Below, one piece after another: positions 1 to 13,394 of a DNA stretch of 64,000 bases; the first letter of the stretch is position 1; each line of letters starts with the position of its first letter. A model generated the notes under the pieces. It saw nothing but the letters and a program-made list of their open reading frames with translations, did no database searches and was not told the origin of the DNA. The position numbers and the translations under genes are program-made. The DNA is from Anadara kagoshimensis (taxonomy: Eukaryota; Mollusca; Bivalvia; Arcoida; Arcidae). The DNA is taken from contig CM037874.1 of assembly GCA_021292105.1 (NCBI GenBank), forward strand, positions 19,217,534-19,281,533. Direction: 5' to 3'.

Positions 1-1961
1 CATTCAATCTGAAATTGAAGATAGGATAGATGAGTCGGGTACATTTCATGAAAGTAGTGTGCTTCATTTCTGAAAATATCGGTAACAGGCTAGGGATCAT
101 TTTGTGAATAGGGTCAAAATCTAAAACTTGAATCATACAACATTTGTATGGTATAGATGGGCGTTATCTCTCTTTTTCTGTTTGAAAAATGTAAAAATGG
201 TTATGACTTATTAATCTTGTTTTATCTGAACATCACACACAGTAAAAATATAATACCAACGTGTCTTTCTAATCGGATTATGAATGACATTGAAACTTTC
301 GGAATAATGACGTTACAAAAATCATCGTATCAATGCATGGATTATTTGTTCAATGTTTAGTAAAGTTAAGCTAAGCTTATATATATGTTTCAAATATATG
401 TTATTATGGACCACTTGTTGGATCCTCAAATATATAGTAATATAACTCTCAGCACTGGAAAATTTTTTGCAGTACGCATCCAAAATAAGCAGTTTCTGAA
501 TCACTGGCCCAAGTGCGTTTAACTATCTGAATGTTGTTTTCGTTGTATTCTGTTGTGTTCTTAGTAACCTTGGCTATATACATATATTCAGTTGCAAATA
601 GTTTAATGAACACAAAACAAGTGTCGAATTGGGATTTCATGAAGAGTAACGAAATAGTATACAGACCAGCAAACAGGTAAGTCGTGATCCAAATCCACAA
701 TATTGGTTTTTGAACCATATTCATGTTTCATATAAACATGATAAATCTATTTGATCTAAAATATTGGATTTATAAAATTCACTTCTTCAACATATGTAAA
801 TGACATATTGAACAATAAGTTTTTTAAATAGATCATAGACGCATCTTATCATCGAATTTAAATGAAATAATTTAATATTTTTAATGTTTTTATTGAAGTT
901 ATTCATCTCATCTAGTCGAAGACTATGCAACTTTCAGCGCAACCAATGTTTTCCTGTAGCCTTGAAAGGTCAAGTATTGAAAGCCAAAGTTAGTAATATA
1001 CATGTTTACAGTTTGAACACAAACGTATAATTATCTACAACAATACATACATAAATGCTTATCGTAATTATGAACAAAGACAAATGCACCAAACAAAGCA
1101 AACAAAGGTTGAAAGGTATCGATAGATCAAAATTTAATTGAACATTTTGTCACGCTAATTATGCCAAATCTTCAATAATTCCATTTTTATGATAATTTTT
1201 AAAAATCATGTACATGTATAAAAGAAATATTTGATAAAATATTTGAACAATTTTCATAAAAGTAATTTAAAAATAATAAATTCTTTATACATTAGAAACA
1301 TCTATTGAAAGAAAAAACTCTCAAACGTGCAAAAACAGCATCGTTTGATCTTGTTATGTTTGCTTATTTCTCGGCTGTTTCCATTTTTTTCAGTTACAAA
1401 CATTTTTCCATAAATTAAGGCATACAGATATATATATATATGTAGACTATGATGCACATAACTCACCTCCGTTATAAATTGGTGAAGTTTACTTGAAGCC
1501 TCAACTTTATTCATTCGCATTCAACATGAATGCACTGTGTTGGACAACCTCGCTTAAAACCTAAATATGTTCATACAAGGAAGAAGGAAGATTTATAAGA
1601 CGGCAGATATGTATCTTTTTTATTGGATAATGTGTAATCAAGTAAAATCATTGGAAATAAGTATTTGTCGATATTTGATTATTCATTCGCGTTTCATTCT
1701 TTACAATCAATCAAAAAATAGCTAAGAGTATACTTTAGTAATATATAAATAAACAAGGATTAATTTTTAAAAAGAGTAAATTGTACCATATGTCAATAAA
1801 TTGTAATTTAATTTCACATTTTAAACACATAATGTTGTGTTTTGCTTTAAACTGCATATACATTAAACAAAACTCGTGATTTTAGAATCCGTATATTTTC
1901 TCCACTAACCACTTTATATTCTTTTAACAGCTAAATAACTAATAAACGGAAACAGCGCTTT

Positions 1962-1995
<34 letters not shown>

Positions 1996-4066
1996 GACAT
2001 GGACTTCCAGTTAAGGAGGGAAATCACCAAATGGAATATATCTCATACATATAGTTTCTACAAATATATATTGTAGTTTACAGTGTCTTTATAAATTATT
2101 CTTTACCAATATCCAAAATTACAATTGTTTCCTATGATACCGATTATTTCAGTTTATTTTTTTTAAATCGATATAAGCAAGAAATCTGTGATCTACTTCT
2201 TACATGATTGACCCAACTTCTAATTTCAACCATTTACGGTAAATATCAAAACTAAACTCAGTAAAAATAAAATAATAAAGTCAGTAAACAGAAATTAGAT
2301 GTGTGAAAGACTGAAAATCAAAATCAGTACTTGCTAAATGGGTAATCATACTTAACTTGCATACACAATTTTAAGTGATTGTGTTTTGTAGTTGCTGAGA
2401 AACCTGTTAGGATATTTGCGACGGACGACGGTAAACCATTTCACCCCGCTCTTCTTTGAAGCGGGTATTTAATAAAGTCATTAGATAAGAACATCGAACA
2501 AAAGTTCTTAATGTATGAATGTTCAAATTTTCACGCATGACCAATTCAAGATCCTTATTCACTCGTAAACAATGCATCGCTCGAATAAGTCTCGTGCAAC
2601 ATGTTCGTTACTAGGCAGTGTCGACTTTGTATATAAAGCTGCACAAATGCACGATGAAATAAATGGACCAAATGTGGGCTTGACCCTTATCACACAATAC
2701 TTTAAACGTGGTGTACAGTTGCCAAATCTTTTTGTGTACAGGTTGATTGTTAGAGTGCCAAGGATATGAAACGCCTAGGGTTATCAGATCAATTAAATAT
2801 TGCAATTATTTTGACCCTTCGAGAAACGTGAATATTAACCGCAGTCGAATAAAAGTTAGTTTACAACTACGTAATTTGTCAATTTCAAAATTTTTACTTT
2901 TTATATGGTAATTGGTTGAAATGTTTGTTTTTCAAAAGAAAATGTAAATCTATGACTTGGTATAAAATTATTATTTATATCATTATTGTCATGGGAACCA
3001 GCTACAATTGAAGTCATATGACAGACGTGGTGACTTCATTTCTTCCTATTCTCAACTTCGTTTTCTAGGCAGCAATATTTTCACTTCTTCTGTAAATGGT
3101 GTATTTGTTGCATATCGAAAATTCTGTGGTAAAGTTTGTTTACACGATGGGATCTCTATTCAAATAAAATGTTAACAAATACATGTAAATTGTTGACTGA
3201 GGAAATTGTTAGTCTGGGGTTATTTAGGTCATTAATTATTTTCTGGCTGCTATCACAATATTGATTATAAGTATGAAAATTATCCTTAAAACATTGACGC
3301 TCATAGGTCCATGATTCTTTCATTCGTAAGTTTGATTTCACATGTGGTGTGTTACCTAGTTGAAAAAGAGATCCTTACCCGTTCTGAATTCTTAAGCATT
3401 CGACCTCGCTTCTTTCGTAGAAAAATTACGTGTTTAACTTACTTTGCCATTTTTTACAATTTATATTTTGCATTGAAAATCATTTTGATTTGGATATGGT
3501 GTTATGATTGTTTTTTATTAGTTATATGAAATACCATGTGCCATACATAATACTAGTACTGCATACGATTATCTTCAATTTGCATTATTTTGACGACGTA
3601 ATACATTGACTACGGAAATAAATTTAGATGCATATTTCTATTATTAGGAAATATATGTCATAAACTGATAGTATAGATGTGCAAATTCAAGGAATCGCAA
3701 TCAATATAATTTTGGTAAGTACCAAAAAATCAAAAGTATAAAAAGATAAAAGTTACAAAAACATATTACATTGTACAAACATAACATAATTAATATACAA
3801 AATCACCGGTTCCTTTTTGTACATATATTTCTGCCTGTAATTAACTGTACAAATCTCATCTTTAAATCAACCATAATATGTTTTGACGATTTTACAAAAT
3901 GATAATATAAAGTACAAAATGAAGTATAGATTACAATATTACATAGAGCATCCAAAACAGAAATATAAATATAATTGATATTTATCCGTTAGGTATCATT
4001 TAAGCTCGAGTTATGTGTTATTTTTATGTCATTAAATGAATAAAATAGTTTTTCGTCAAGGATTTG
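1..4066. other. gene-poor AT-rich DNA downstream of the lectin/EGF gene
   Basis: No exon, RNA gene or coding transposon could be supported here. The short open frames are rich in Phe, Tyr, Ile and Asn and look like chance frames in AT-rich DNA. Landmarks are a run of about 31 A at 1964-1994, which could be the tail of a retroposed sequence, and a small perfect hairpin at about 2443-2467 (stem CCCGCT/AGCGGG) followed by AATAAAG. Some of the part next to 4067 is probably the 3' untranslated region of the minus-strand gene that stops there. Confidence 0.5.
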
Positions 4067-7000
4067 TTAAAATTCAAGACCTCTAATGGCACGACTACTC
4101 GGTCCTAAAGATAATTCCTTCAAATGATGAGTACGTGGGTCCCATGGTTCGTTAGAATTACTAATCGGTTCTATTTGTTTCTTTTTCACTTGATTAGGCT
4201 GTTGTGTTCCTTGTCTCTTGTCACCAGCTTTGTTTCTACAACTAGACAAATGTAAAACTTGGCATACAATGTATTTTGTTTTGTTTAAAATGATGGTTTA
4301 TCTAAGATGATGGAATTACTTTCATAAGCACATATCATATTCAGATTGGATTGTAGAAAAAATATTTAAAGACCTCTGCAATATCATTGATTCCTTAATT
4401 ATTTCATTACGATTAGGGAAACAATAAAGATAATGAAACATGCAATTTGCAAGATCAGTGTCAACACAAACCATATATATTATCATATTTATTATTTGCA
4501 TAAAAAAGAAAGGTTGTAGGGTATATCTCTTGTGTCTTGTACTAACAGGAAATGTGTAATTGTTTTCATTTATCTTACATTATATGATTATCCTTCATTT
4601 TTGTCCACCGATTGATTTAAAACGTGTACTTTGAGATTACAGCAGTAAACTAAAATACGTTTCTATTTATGCCAATTTTCTTACCAATTCTCCTTTTCAT
4701 AAACAATTCATAAGTGGTTATAACTTACGTTTTGTGCTTTATAAGTAGATACGTGATAACCATCAGCAGAAGAAGAATTACAATTCCCAGTAACATAGAC
4801 ACTAGTATTAATAAGTTAAATCCATCATTTTTGATTTCTGAAATGAAAACATATCATGGTGGTCACCATTATAGCGTATCTAAATGACGTCAAGTTACTT
4901 TTGTGAATATATACGATTCTCGGTTACAAAAACGGTAGGCGTAATTAGAAACAAAATTAAATTATTTTGACATTATTCATATATAATGTTATTTGATACA
5001 TGTATGCGAATTACACATTGCAGAATTCTTCAATGTTTCTCTTTCAAAAAGAAAAATATATTCCATCACTATATGAAATCAGCACGACGACAGTTTGTAT
5101 AGCCCCTGGAGCGGGAAGACATAGGTTCGGACACTGCCCGGGTCATATATAGGGACATCAGTCAATTCTGTTAAAAAGCTCATCCAGATGTGTTTTTTTT
5201 TCATTAAATCAACGACGCTCTAATTTCGTTGCCAATATGTCAAATTGCTGACGATACTTTGAAGAACTACTATCGTTGAGCTAATCTTCTATGTAATAAC
5301 GTTTATATTACCGATTTTATAAACGTGATTATTATTATTAATAGTTCTCACCTTGGTTACAGTGTTCCCCCTTGTACCTAGAATCACAGCTACAATGAAA
5401 ACCATTGACCCTGTCTATACATACACCGTGGTAACAAGGGCTACTAGAACATTCGTCAATATCTAAAATATTGTAACAGTATAAGATATATCACCAATAT
5501 TACTTTAATTTGTTAAGATTTAACTGAGAAATAATCAGCACCTCCCCGCGGTATAGCGTGGAACAAACCACGGGCAAAGGTTCAGTTGCGGAAGAATAAA
5601 TCTGCCGCTTGTGAACGGCACATTAACAACTTAAATCAAAAGTATTTGAATAAATGCCGTGAACCCTTTTTTGGAAATACATTTTATAATTTATTTGTTA
5701 AAAGATCTAATGAAACATATCGCATGTTGAGATTTCCTCAATAGAAATAAATAATTCTATGAATGGAAATTAAGTCACAATCATTTATCGCGAAACATAG
5801 CATAACGTCACAAGATTAGAAAGGTATTACGTCAACAGTTATAGATATATCAGAATCGTCATTTTCTACGATTGCCTTTCATATTAAGGAAAAGGTAGAT
5901 CATGTTATAAACTTCTTTTACATCAGATTTCGCCAAATAGTTGAATAGCAATATCACTGTCTCTGTCCTCCACATTTTAAGGGCGATTTATTAAAAGTAT
6001 TCCAAAACTTATGACAAACGAACTGTAAATACAAGAACAGTTGCATGTAAGTCGATGTCCTTGTACTTTTAGACTTAAATGTATAAAAAGGTAAATGAAA
6101 ACAGGCATACAAATTCATTCCTAATTCATTATCCCAAATCGAGATTAAAAATTTTAAGCTGACAAATAAAGTTAAACTCATGAATTTCAAATGGGACTTT
6201 GTGCTCCGATTCTGTTTAGCAAGCTACATTGCCACATGTTAAATCATAATTAAGAACAACATGGAACTATGGGACGGCAATTATATCCACCTTAGAATTG
6301 TGTTATTTCTCTTATGAATGAAGAATGAATTTAGGATCGCATAAATTCCCACAGAACTGCAAGATGCAAACATTTAATATGTGTCTTCATAATTGATGAA
6401 TGTTGAAAAAAATACGATTCGCAATATGAAAATGTAGCTAGATTGCAACTTACAAAACAAATGTGAGTACTTACCAATTTCGCAGAGTTGTCCTGTAAAG
6501 CCTGGGTAACAGTGACATATAAATCCGTTCACTTTGTCAACACATGTCCCATTAAAACATCCAGAAAAAGTGCATTCGTCAATATCTGAAAAAGAAAAAC
6601 CATATAAATAACAACAACGGTAAATTAGTAATACATTACAGTGCAAACGAAACTCAAAGAGATGAACATGAAGGACGTGATGGTATCGGTTATAAAACAA
6701 CAATCTATTTGTGTCAAATTCTAACAACAGACATCAAATAAATTAGTAAAATTAATGAATTAGTTTAACTAGCTATATTATCATTACTGATATATATCAT
6801 TATAATGTTACTACAGTATTTCTATTTCCATTATACATTCTAATTCCATGTCTTGTGACATACTTTGAAAAAAAAATAATATAATTTTATTAATTTTTTG
6901 ATTCATGGAATCCGATTGTATATACGTGAACTTGTGTCAGTAAAATAAAAATATATTTAAAAACTTTCAAGTGTTTAACTTTTTATGTCATAATTTTTTC

Positions 7001-10000
7001 AATTAAAAACTACGGCAACACAAGTGACTACTTTCGAATTAGCATGCAATACATGTAGCTTTTGTCTGAGCAAGCAGAATCATGCAACCTCTGTGTCACA
7101 GGAGAAGTGAAACTATTGTCACTTTACAAAAGTGTATTTAAAAGTAAAGTTCACCGCAAATTACCAAAAAATGTGTTTTGAACAATTATAACAAAATGCA
7201 TTTGCATTTCCGAAACCCATGTTAATCAAAGAAATTACATTTTTTGCAAAACTAAAATGCTATTTTTCAAACTAAAATATTAATATTTTGGGACAAAAGA
7301 AGTACATTTTCCATTATGCAGAGTTGTCTAAAATTGAAATGGATGCGACAGACATATACAGACAACGTTCCATTTTTGCAGTAACCCTTTGAGAAATTTC
7401 TTTTGCCGTGTCAAGTTTTGTTTTAATTTACCGACTTCCATATAACAGCTTGTTGTTTTGATATAATTTAGAGTATCTTGACTTTGAAATGAAGCCAAAT
7501 TCGAATTCTAAACATAATCTGTTTGTAAAATGATACCAGTCACTAGTAAAACAGCATCACTTGCATCTTGTCTGAATAAAATACAACGATATTCCAAAAT
7601 AATACTAGTCTAGTGCTAAAAATGTTAACAATTTGAGCAATCCTCACTGATCAACCTACCTTGTTCACAATGTATTCCTGTATAACCTGGGTTACAGACA
7701 CAAACGTAATGATTCAAACCATCAACACAAGTCCCATACTGACAAGGATTACTCGAACATTCGTTGATTTCTAAACAAAAATACATATACCTCATATTAA
7801 CGTAAGTCTCGGTTACTTATGTAGATTGATTCAAGTTTAACCTGACCGTTTGACCTTTAATTTTAACATTCAAATAGACTTTTCAATTGTGTAATTTAGG
7901 GACATTTATATAATGTTGACAAATGTTGTCTTACCTAAATAACACAATCTATTAGCCCAAACTTATATCAAAATTAAAGGTTAAGCGGCCAGGTTAAACC
8001 TGCTTCACTATGTCACAGATTTTCCACGGATTAATTTCAGTTGTATGAAATTGCATTGAAGGTCAACATAAAAAAACAGAACTTTATGATGCCAATGTTT
8101 TAATGCTCCGTTAAACGTTATTGGGTATTGAACTTTCAATACAAAATAATGGTATATCCCATTTACAATTTCCAATTTGCTTTAGATTCTGTTGACTTTT
8201 GACCAATATTTGTTTCTTTGTTGAAAATCAGTGTTTCGATGTTCAATTTTTTAGGTGAAAGTTTTCCAACGTAATAGCAGCAATGGTTTTAGAATTAGTT
8301 ATGCGCCATAGGGCATTAACATAGATAGATAGTTTAAGTGTGGATCAGGTTCTGATCTCTGTCAAACAATAAATTGATTAAATACCATAAAGCAAATGAA
8401 TGCAATAAGTCAAGTAACATTTATATGAAAAAAGTTATATTTCATACAAAACATTGAATATAACGTTCACTACTTTTGACGGTCCCTTTGACATGATGAG
8501 TGGTTATTAATATATTACCATATAAATGTACCTATTTGGCAATCTGAATTTTCATCGTAGCCGGGAACACAACGACATGCATGAACAGGTGAACACGTGT
8601 TTGGTAACACATAGCATGATCCGTTATTAAAACAAATATGGTTACTACAAGGGTCTTCACCTAAAACAAATGTGAATATGAAAAAGTTAACTTCATAAAT
8701 GAAACTGTTTAGTATATAACAGGTCTATGGATAAAACACAATAATAAATTTATGAAAGTTTGCGTAAAGATAGCATAAAGAGTTGGAAATAAAAAATATA
8801 ATGATGGCGTAAAGATGGTATTTAAGAAACGGTTTACTGCTATAACAATGTGTAAAGTTGGGTTAGTTAAAATCTGTAGAAACTTATGAAAATGAAAGAT
8901 CGCATATAGATAGCGTAGAGATTAAGGGATTACAAACGATATTACTTCTCCAGTATTTTAAGAACTATTAACTATTTTATCAAACTTGGTCCAAGCATCG
9001 GCAGTGAAAGAAGATAGTATCAGCTTGAGTTTATTTGCCAGTTTGGAATAATACCCCAAGATTTTTTGTTGAAATTTCTTGTCTGTATAATTCTTTAGAA
9101 CCTGACATTATGTTTATTACAAACCAACTGTCACATAAAACTCTCTTTATGTAACCATCTGTTGTGAGTTTAGTTAATTTAACCTCACCTCTTTTGCAAA
9201 TGTAATTTGTTGTAATATTGCAGATAAAATCATTCCATCTATTACTTTGTAAAGGCCAAATACCAACACAGTGTTCTCTGCCATTAGCGTTATTTGGTTC
9301 CCCTGAAACACGAAGATACGCATTTTCAACATCCTCCTAGGATAGTACTATGTGTTTACACAGTACTCAAAAGTTAAACAACCACCATTTTTATGACAAT
9401 CCAATTCCGAATGACACATCAATGACTCGTGAATTACGAGTTATAAATGATCTGCACTCAGGAAGGTTTTGAAGGTATTTGATGACAGATGGAACAGCTT
9501 GTATAATCTCGACAAGTATAATTTTTTTAAGTATAACGAAAAACGACAAAAATTAATTAATCATAACTGCAACATCCGTCATAGCAGGGGTTTTAAGGTC
9601 TTTTCCACAGGAACCCCATCAAATAATATTTTTTATGTATTTAAATAGTTTTATTGTAATCTTACTATAATATTGGTGTTCGTATATAAATTTATTAATT
9701 TCATCTTCTAATAGACAAAATAATCATTATATTTTTACCTGGTGCCCAGTTTGCAAATTTAAAATCACTTTTATCAGCCCATCTCCAGTTTCCATGAAAA
9801 TCAGATGCCCCAATCCAATAGTGTTCTGGTGTATGTTTTATCAAACCTGTGTGATACCGTATATATTTATGCAATTTTACTATTTGACCCCGGTTGCACA
9901 ATCATTCCTTAACTAAGTGTTTTCTTAACCAAAATCTGGTAAATTTTGATATTATCTTATGGAAGTCAAAATAAAAGTTTCAACCAAAAAAAAAAAGACA

Positions 10001-12639
10001 GATTAATAAGCTAACTAAAATGATCCCCAATGTGTCACTTAAATTCATGAATATCTTGAAAATTAACAAAGTTATTCAGTTATATTTTTTTAAAACCAGA
10101 CTAAATTAAAGTAAAGAAAATATCAGTTAAGAAATGGTTGTAATGTCATATATCATTTTTTGAATTTAATCATAATATACATTAAAAAATGGTGAAAAAA
10201 GTATTTACTTGTTTTATATAATACAACTTGTGTGTTTCTAAAAATTTCTCTTTTGTGAAGTAAAAATAAAGTTATATAACGAACTCATCAAGCTGAGTTA
10301 ATCTACTTGTTTATGTGATAAACAAGAATTATTCTCGTAAAAACATGTTAAAATTAATATCCAAATTTTATCAATTAAGATTACTTTTGGAAATTTTGAC
10401 TAATTTTTATAATAAAAATAATAGAAATAAAGTTAAATTTGAAAATAATTAGTAAATATAATAAAATAAAATTATAAAATAAATCTTATTCACATATTGT
10501 ATGTGATTACTGATTTTGTTTCTAATTTTGAATGAAATTTCTAAATTTGGGGTTTTGAATTTAATCATAACATACATTCAAAAAATGGTATATGACAGTA
10601 ACATCGGGACACTATAGAAGCTTATAGAACAAATAAACATTTTGGAATATGAACATACATGTACGTTGCAACAAAGGCCAAAAATATCATAATAATAATA
10701 ATAACAACAACAATAATAATAACAATGTATAATAATACATTAATTAATAAATAAAAACCAAGTGAAATAAGACAAGACAAAACCTAGGCATATGACTTAA
10801 TTTACCATTGGTGATCATTCGATATGTACTTTGATTTACTACAGAACCCTACGTTTTTGAGGTCGACAAATTTGTAAGACCGTGTGTATAAGACACGTAT
10901 ACACGTATTGGTGTACAGAACATTTCCTAAACCATGTTGAGAGTTATATAATTAGAAAAATTGTATGTTTTGGTTTCTTTAACAATTTATTTTCAATAAC
11001 AACTTGTATAAATGTCTGATAAATACAGTACATGCCTCTCAAAAGTTTAACACTGACTCAACGGGAAAAAAGACATGAGGCCTGGCTGCTGAATGACCGA
11101 GATATTGATAACTGGTGACCAAAAATTGCCGAGACCTAGATAGCTGCTGCAAAAAAGATGTCAAGATACTGCTTACGAGCAGCCGGAAAGAGTTGCTTTA
11201 ATTCGTTCACTTAGTGTTAAACTTTCGACAGGTCTGTACTGTAGTTATCAACAAGTTGTTCTCAATTTCAAAACATGATAACATACTATCGCTCAATATG
11301 TAAAATCGTGTCATAATAATTAAAGAGATAAATTCTCTCTTGTTTTGACAATTTGTCTAAGTCACATTAACCTTGTTATATGCTGCTTACATGTCTACTT
11401 TAGGTTCTAAAGATTGTTAAAGTGCCAGTGACAAATCTAAGCAATCAGATGGGACGGGTCATTTAATATCAAAACTTGTTTATACCTTAAATATTATGTA
11501 TTGACATTTAGTACGAAATAATGTGTGATTTGACAGTCAACCCTGTCTATAAAGGTAACCAGTGGAAATAGTATTAATGGGCATGCGACCTTTATAAGCA
11601 GGTTCAAATAGCAAGAGCCATTTGTATAAAAAAATATTTTGACCTTTAAAAGCAGGTGCCCCTTATATAAGGGTGGACTTCAATGTGGGTTCGATTGTAC
11701 TTCAATACTTTGGTCTGTAAATTAGACACTGTATTTAAATTAAACAATTTAGTAACAAAAAAAAAACGAATTTAGATTCTACAAAAATTAACTATTCCTT
11801 TTCGAAATTATAAAATCTACAATTCTCAATGTCTAACGACGTGATGGTATTCAAAAACGAGTCAAAGAACTTCTAAAACTTGTTTAACAATAACATTTAA
11901 ATATTCTTCAAATTCAATTATAAAACAAACAAAGTAATTTGTGTCTAACTCGCAATTCTAAAAACAAATTTAAAACTTTTAAACTGACAAATTAGGTTAA
12001 ATACATGAATTTCCACTAAGGAAGTGAGGCGAGTTGCTACGGGAGAATAAGCACCTTAAGGTTACCTAGGTACACCCGCCACGTGTTTAATCAAAGTTGA
12101 GAGTCAAAGGAACATGGAATATGGGACGTCAAATATATACCTTCAACCAATCGTTGTTCTTGTTGATTTGTAACACTAAGTAGATCACTCCCTCTATTGA
12201 TACAATCTACTACTGCTTCATACCAAGTTTTAGGATTATAGACAACTAGATAGCAAAAACTGTTAACACATGTCCATCCTGTCTGGTTGGTTACTTGGCT
12301 ACCTGGTTTGAAATCGAAAAATATATATTGAGTACACAGAATCTCATATAAAGTGATAACTGATAATGATATTCCAAAAGAAGTACATGTTAATACGCAC
12401 TCGTATTTATCCACAAGGTCGCCAGTACCTGAATGTTGGAGAAAATTGAATATAAAAACATAATTACAAAATAACTCGCAATATTGTATGTTCGATTGAA
12501 ATTCGAACCTAAACGGCGAGAGGCTATGCATTCCTTGAGCGTGTGCTTTGAACTACTTTACCACAGAGGTCCTTATAGACAACTTGAAATAGGGGAAACA
12601 TAATAATAGTAATAATAATAATAATAATAATTTTTATTG

Positions 12640-12692
<53 letters not shown>

Positions 12693-13394
12693 TTTTTAAA
12701 AAAATGATGATAATAATAATAATATATGTTGTAATAATAATAATGTCATTTTAAAGTCAAAAACCAATGATTGAAAATTTTATATTAACACTTCCAGATT
12801 TTTGTCATCCAAGTACCTTTATTTGTTGATGCGACCAGTTACAAGAATTACCAAACAGAATTAATTTAAAAACAAATCTACACCAATGAAGGATAAAATG
12901 CATACAATAGACAGTATTTCTTGAACAATTCATGGTAATAAGAGCAAAAACTCTCACGAATATGTTAAGCGAATCTTGCGTTCAAAACAATGAACTACAT
13001 TTAGATGGAGATGTTTTCCAATATTTTTGTTTTCAAATTACAATGTAAATGTAAGCAGCTCTATTTTTGAATTCACCTAATGAATTCGTTTTTTAAAATG
13101 TTTAGTAAAAATAAGTTATACAATCATACACATTTGAGAATTTTCGCTGTTTTGTTACTAATATAATCCCGTGGGAAAAAGAATTTTTCGTTTGCATTAA
13201 ATGTCGGGAATTTGCTTAGCCACTAACATAGCGAAATTTAATTGTCCACGCATATTTTATTTTACAGTTGTTTGATTCTACCCCGAAGTTTTTTTAACCA
13301 CAAATGAATTAAAATGAACATATGACGTATACAAACCTTGTATGTTCGCTGACATCATCATCAGCAATGTTGTCATAGTTACTGTGGTAACCAT
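4067..13394 (-). CDS. C-type lectin / four-EGF type I transmembrane receptor (ten exons)
   Basis: The exons in order are 13337-13394, 12141-12302, 9739-9846, 9189-9302, 8532-8660, 7660-7770, 6475-6585, 5352-5462, 4729-4837 and 4067-4241. All have GT/AG borders. Inner phases are 1 up to the membrane exon, which ends in phase 2. The total is 1188 nt, or 395 residues, with no stop. The start ATG follows ACCACC, a good Kozak context. Residues 1-20 form a signal peptide. Residues about 20-147 form a C-type lectin domain with the EPN and WND calcium and sugar-binding motifs (mannose type by family rule) and the four core cysteines. EGF1 (148-190) is non-calcium. EGF2-4 (191-301) start EINEC, DIDEC, DIDEC, as calcium-binding EGFs do. 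Residues about 308-330 form the membrane helix, and the tail of about 57 residues is basic. The layout recalls selectins and the thrombomodulin/CD93 group, but no orthology is claimed. A role as a cell-surface glycan receptor in adhesion or immunity is inferred. An additional untraced exon between exons 1 and 2 cannot be excluded. Confidence 0.88.
5085..5150 (+). repeat. possible tRNA-derived SINE fragment
   Basis: A box B-like GGTTCGGACACTGCCC is followed by GGGTCATA, an arrangement seen in molluscan tRNA-derived SINEs. No convincing box A is left. The piece lies in an intron of the lectin/EGF gene. Weak call. Confidence 0.3.
6145..6290 (-). mobile_element. RT-element 3' end fragment
   Basis: This matches the 3' non-coding end of the RT element seen best at 53178-53827: the CTGACAAATAAAGTTAAA stretch, a degraded central part, then an AACATGGAACTATGGGACG block. 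It lies in the lectin/EGF gene intron between EGF3 and EGF4, on the gene's own strand. Confidence 0.55.
7828..8006. mobile_element. short inverted-repeat element (MITE), AGGTCA-type ends
   Basis: Imperfect inverted repeats of about 35 bp bound this 180-bp unit. The left end (7829-7866) holds TTTAACCTGACCGTTTGACC, and the right end (7966-8005) is its reverse complement with a few changes. The ends resemble those of the elements at 18221-18472 and 30799-31049 (core CTGTCCGTTTGACCTTT), so this is probably an older or diverged relative. It has no coding capacity and sits in a lectin/EGF gene intron. Confidence 0.65.
10145..10597. mobile_element. short inverted-repeat element (MITE), TGTCATATACC family
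   Basis: The two ends are inverted copies: TGTCATATATCATTTTTTGA at the left, and the reverse complement of TGTCATATACCATTTTTTGA at the right. Next to each end is a motif near TTTAATCATAATATACATT, which is itself repeated and inverted. The inside is AT-rich and non-coding. The same termini form the fold-back element at 23416-23529. Confidence 0.65.
11024..11243. mobile_element. short inverted-repeat element (MITE), TACAGTACA family
   Basis: It begins TACAGTACATGCCTCTCAAA and ends with the inverted counterpart (TGTACTGTA last), giving terminal repeats of about 34 bp with a few mismatches. The shared core is AAAGTTTAACACT. A second, weaker member occupies about 18598-18795, and an end fragment lies near 18066-18095. 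It is non-coding and lies in the long intron between lectin exons 2 and 3. Confidence 0.7.
12000..12140 (-). mobile_element. RT-element 3' end fragment abutting a lectin exon
   Basis: Read on the minus strand it starts GTATATATTTGACG, then runs through the element's usual 3' blocks (CATGGAA, CACGTGTTTAA, ACACCCGCCACGTG, AAGTGAGGC) to the CTGACAAATTAGGTTAA end. It begins at the first intron base after lectin exon 2 (12141-12302), so the splice donor lies at the junction. The same blocks occur at 53178-53827. Confidence 0.75.
12605..12740. repeat. AAT/ATT microsatellite
   Basis: AAT repeats are followed by a long ATT run and then AAT again, so the block can fold back on itself. Similar ATT runs occur at about 14157-14195 and 15910-15945. 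Confidence 0.9.

Noticed and set aside
11530-11705. Stretch with GTCTATAAAGGTAACC and CTTATATAAGGGTGGACTT, resembling one at 28200-28330
   Set aside because: It resembles a common animal repeat, but the ends are not clear and the two pieces align only in part. Not strong enough to annotate.
12303-12430. Extra lectin-gene exon starting after CAG at about 12429
   Set aside because: It is open, but no donor gives the phase needed to join exon 2. Skipping it gives a clean join, so it is treated as intron.
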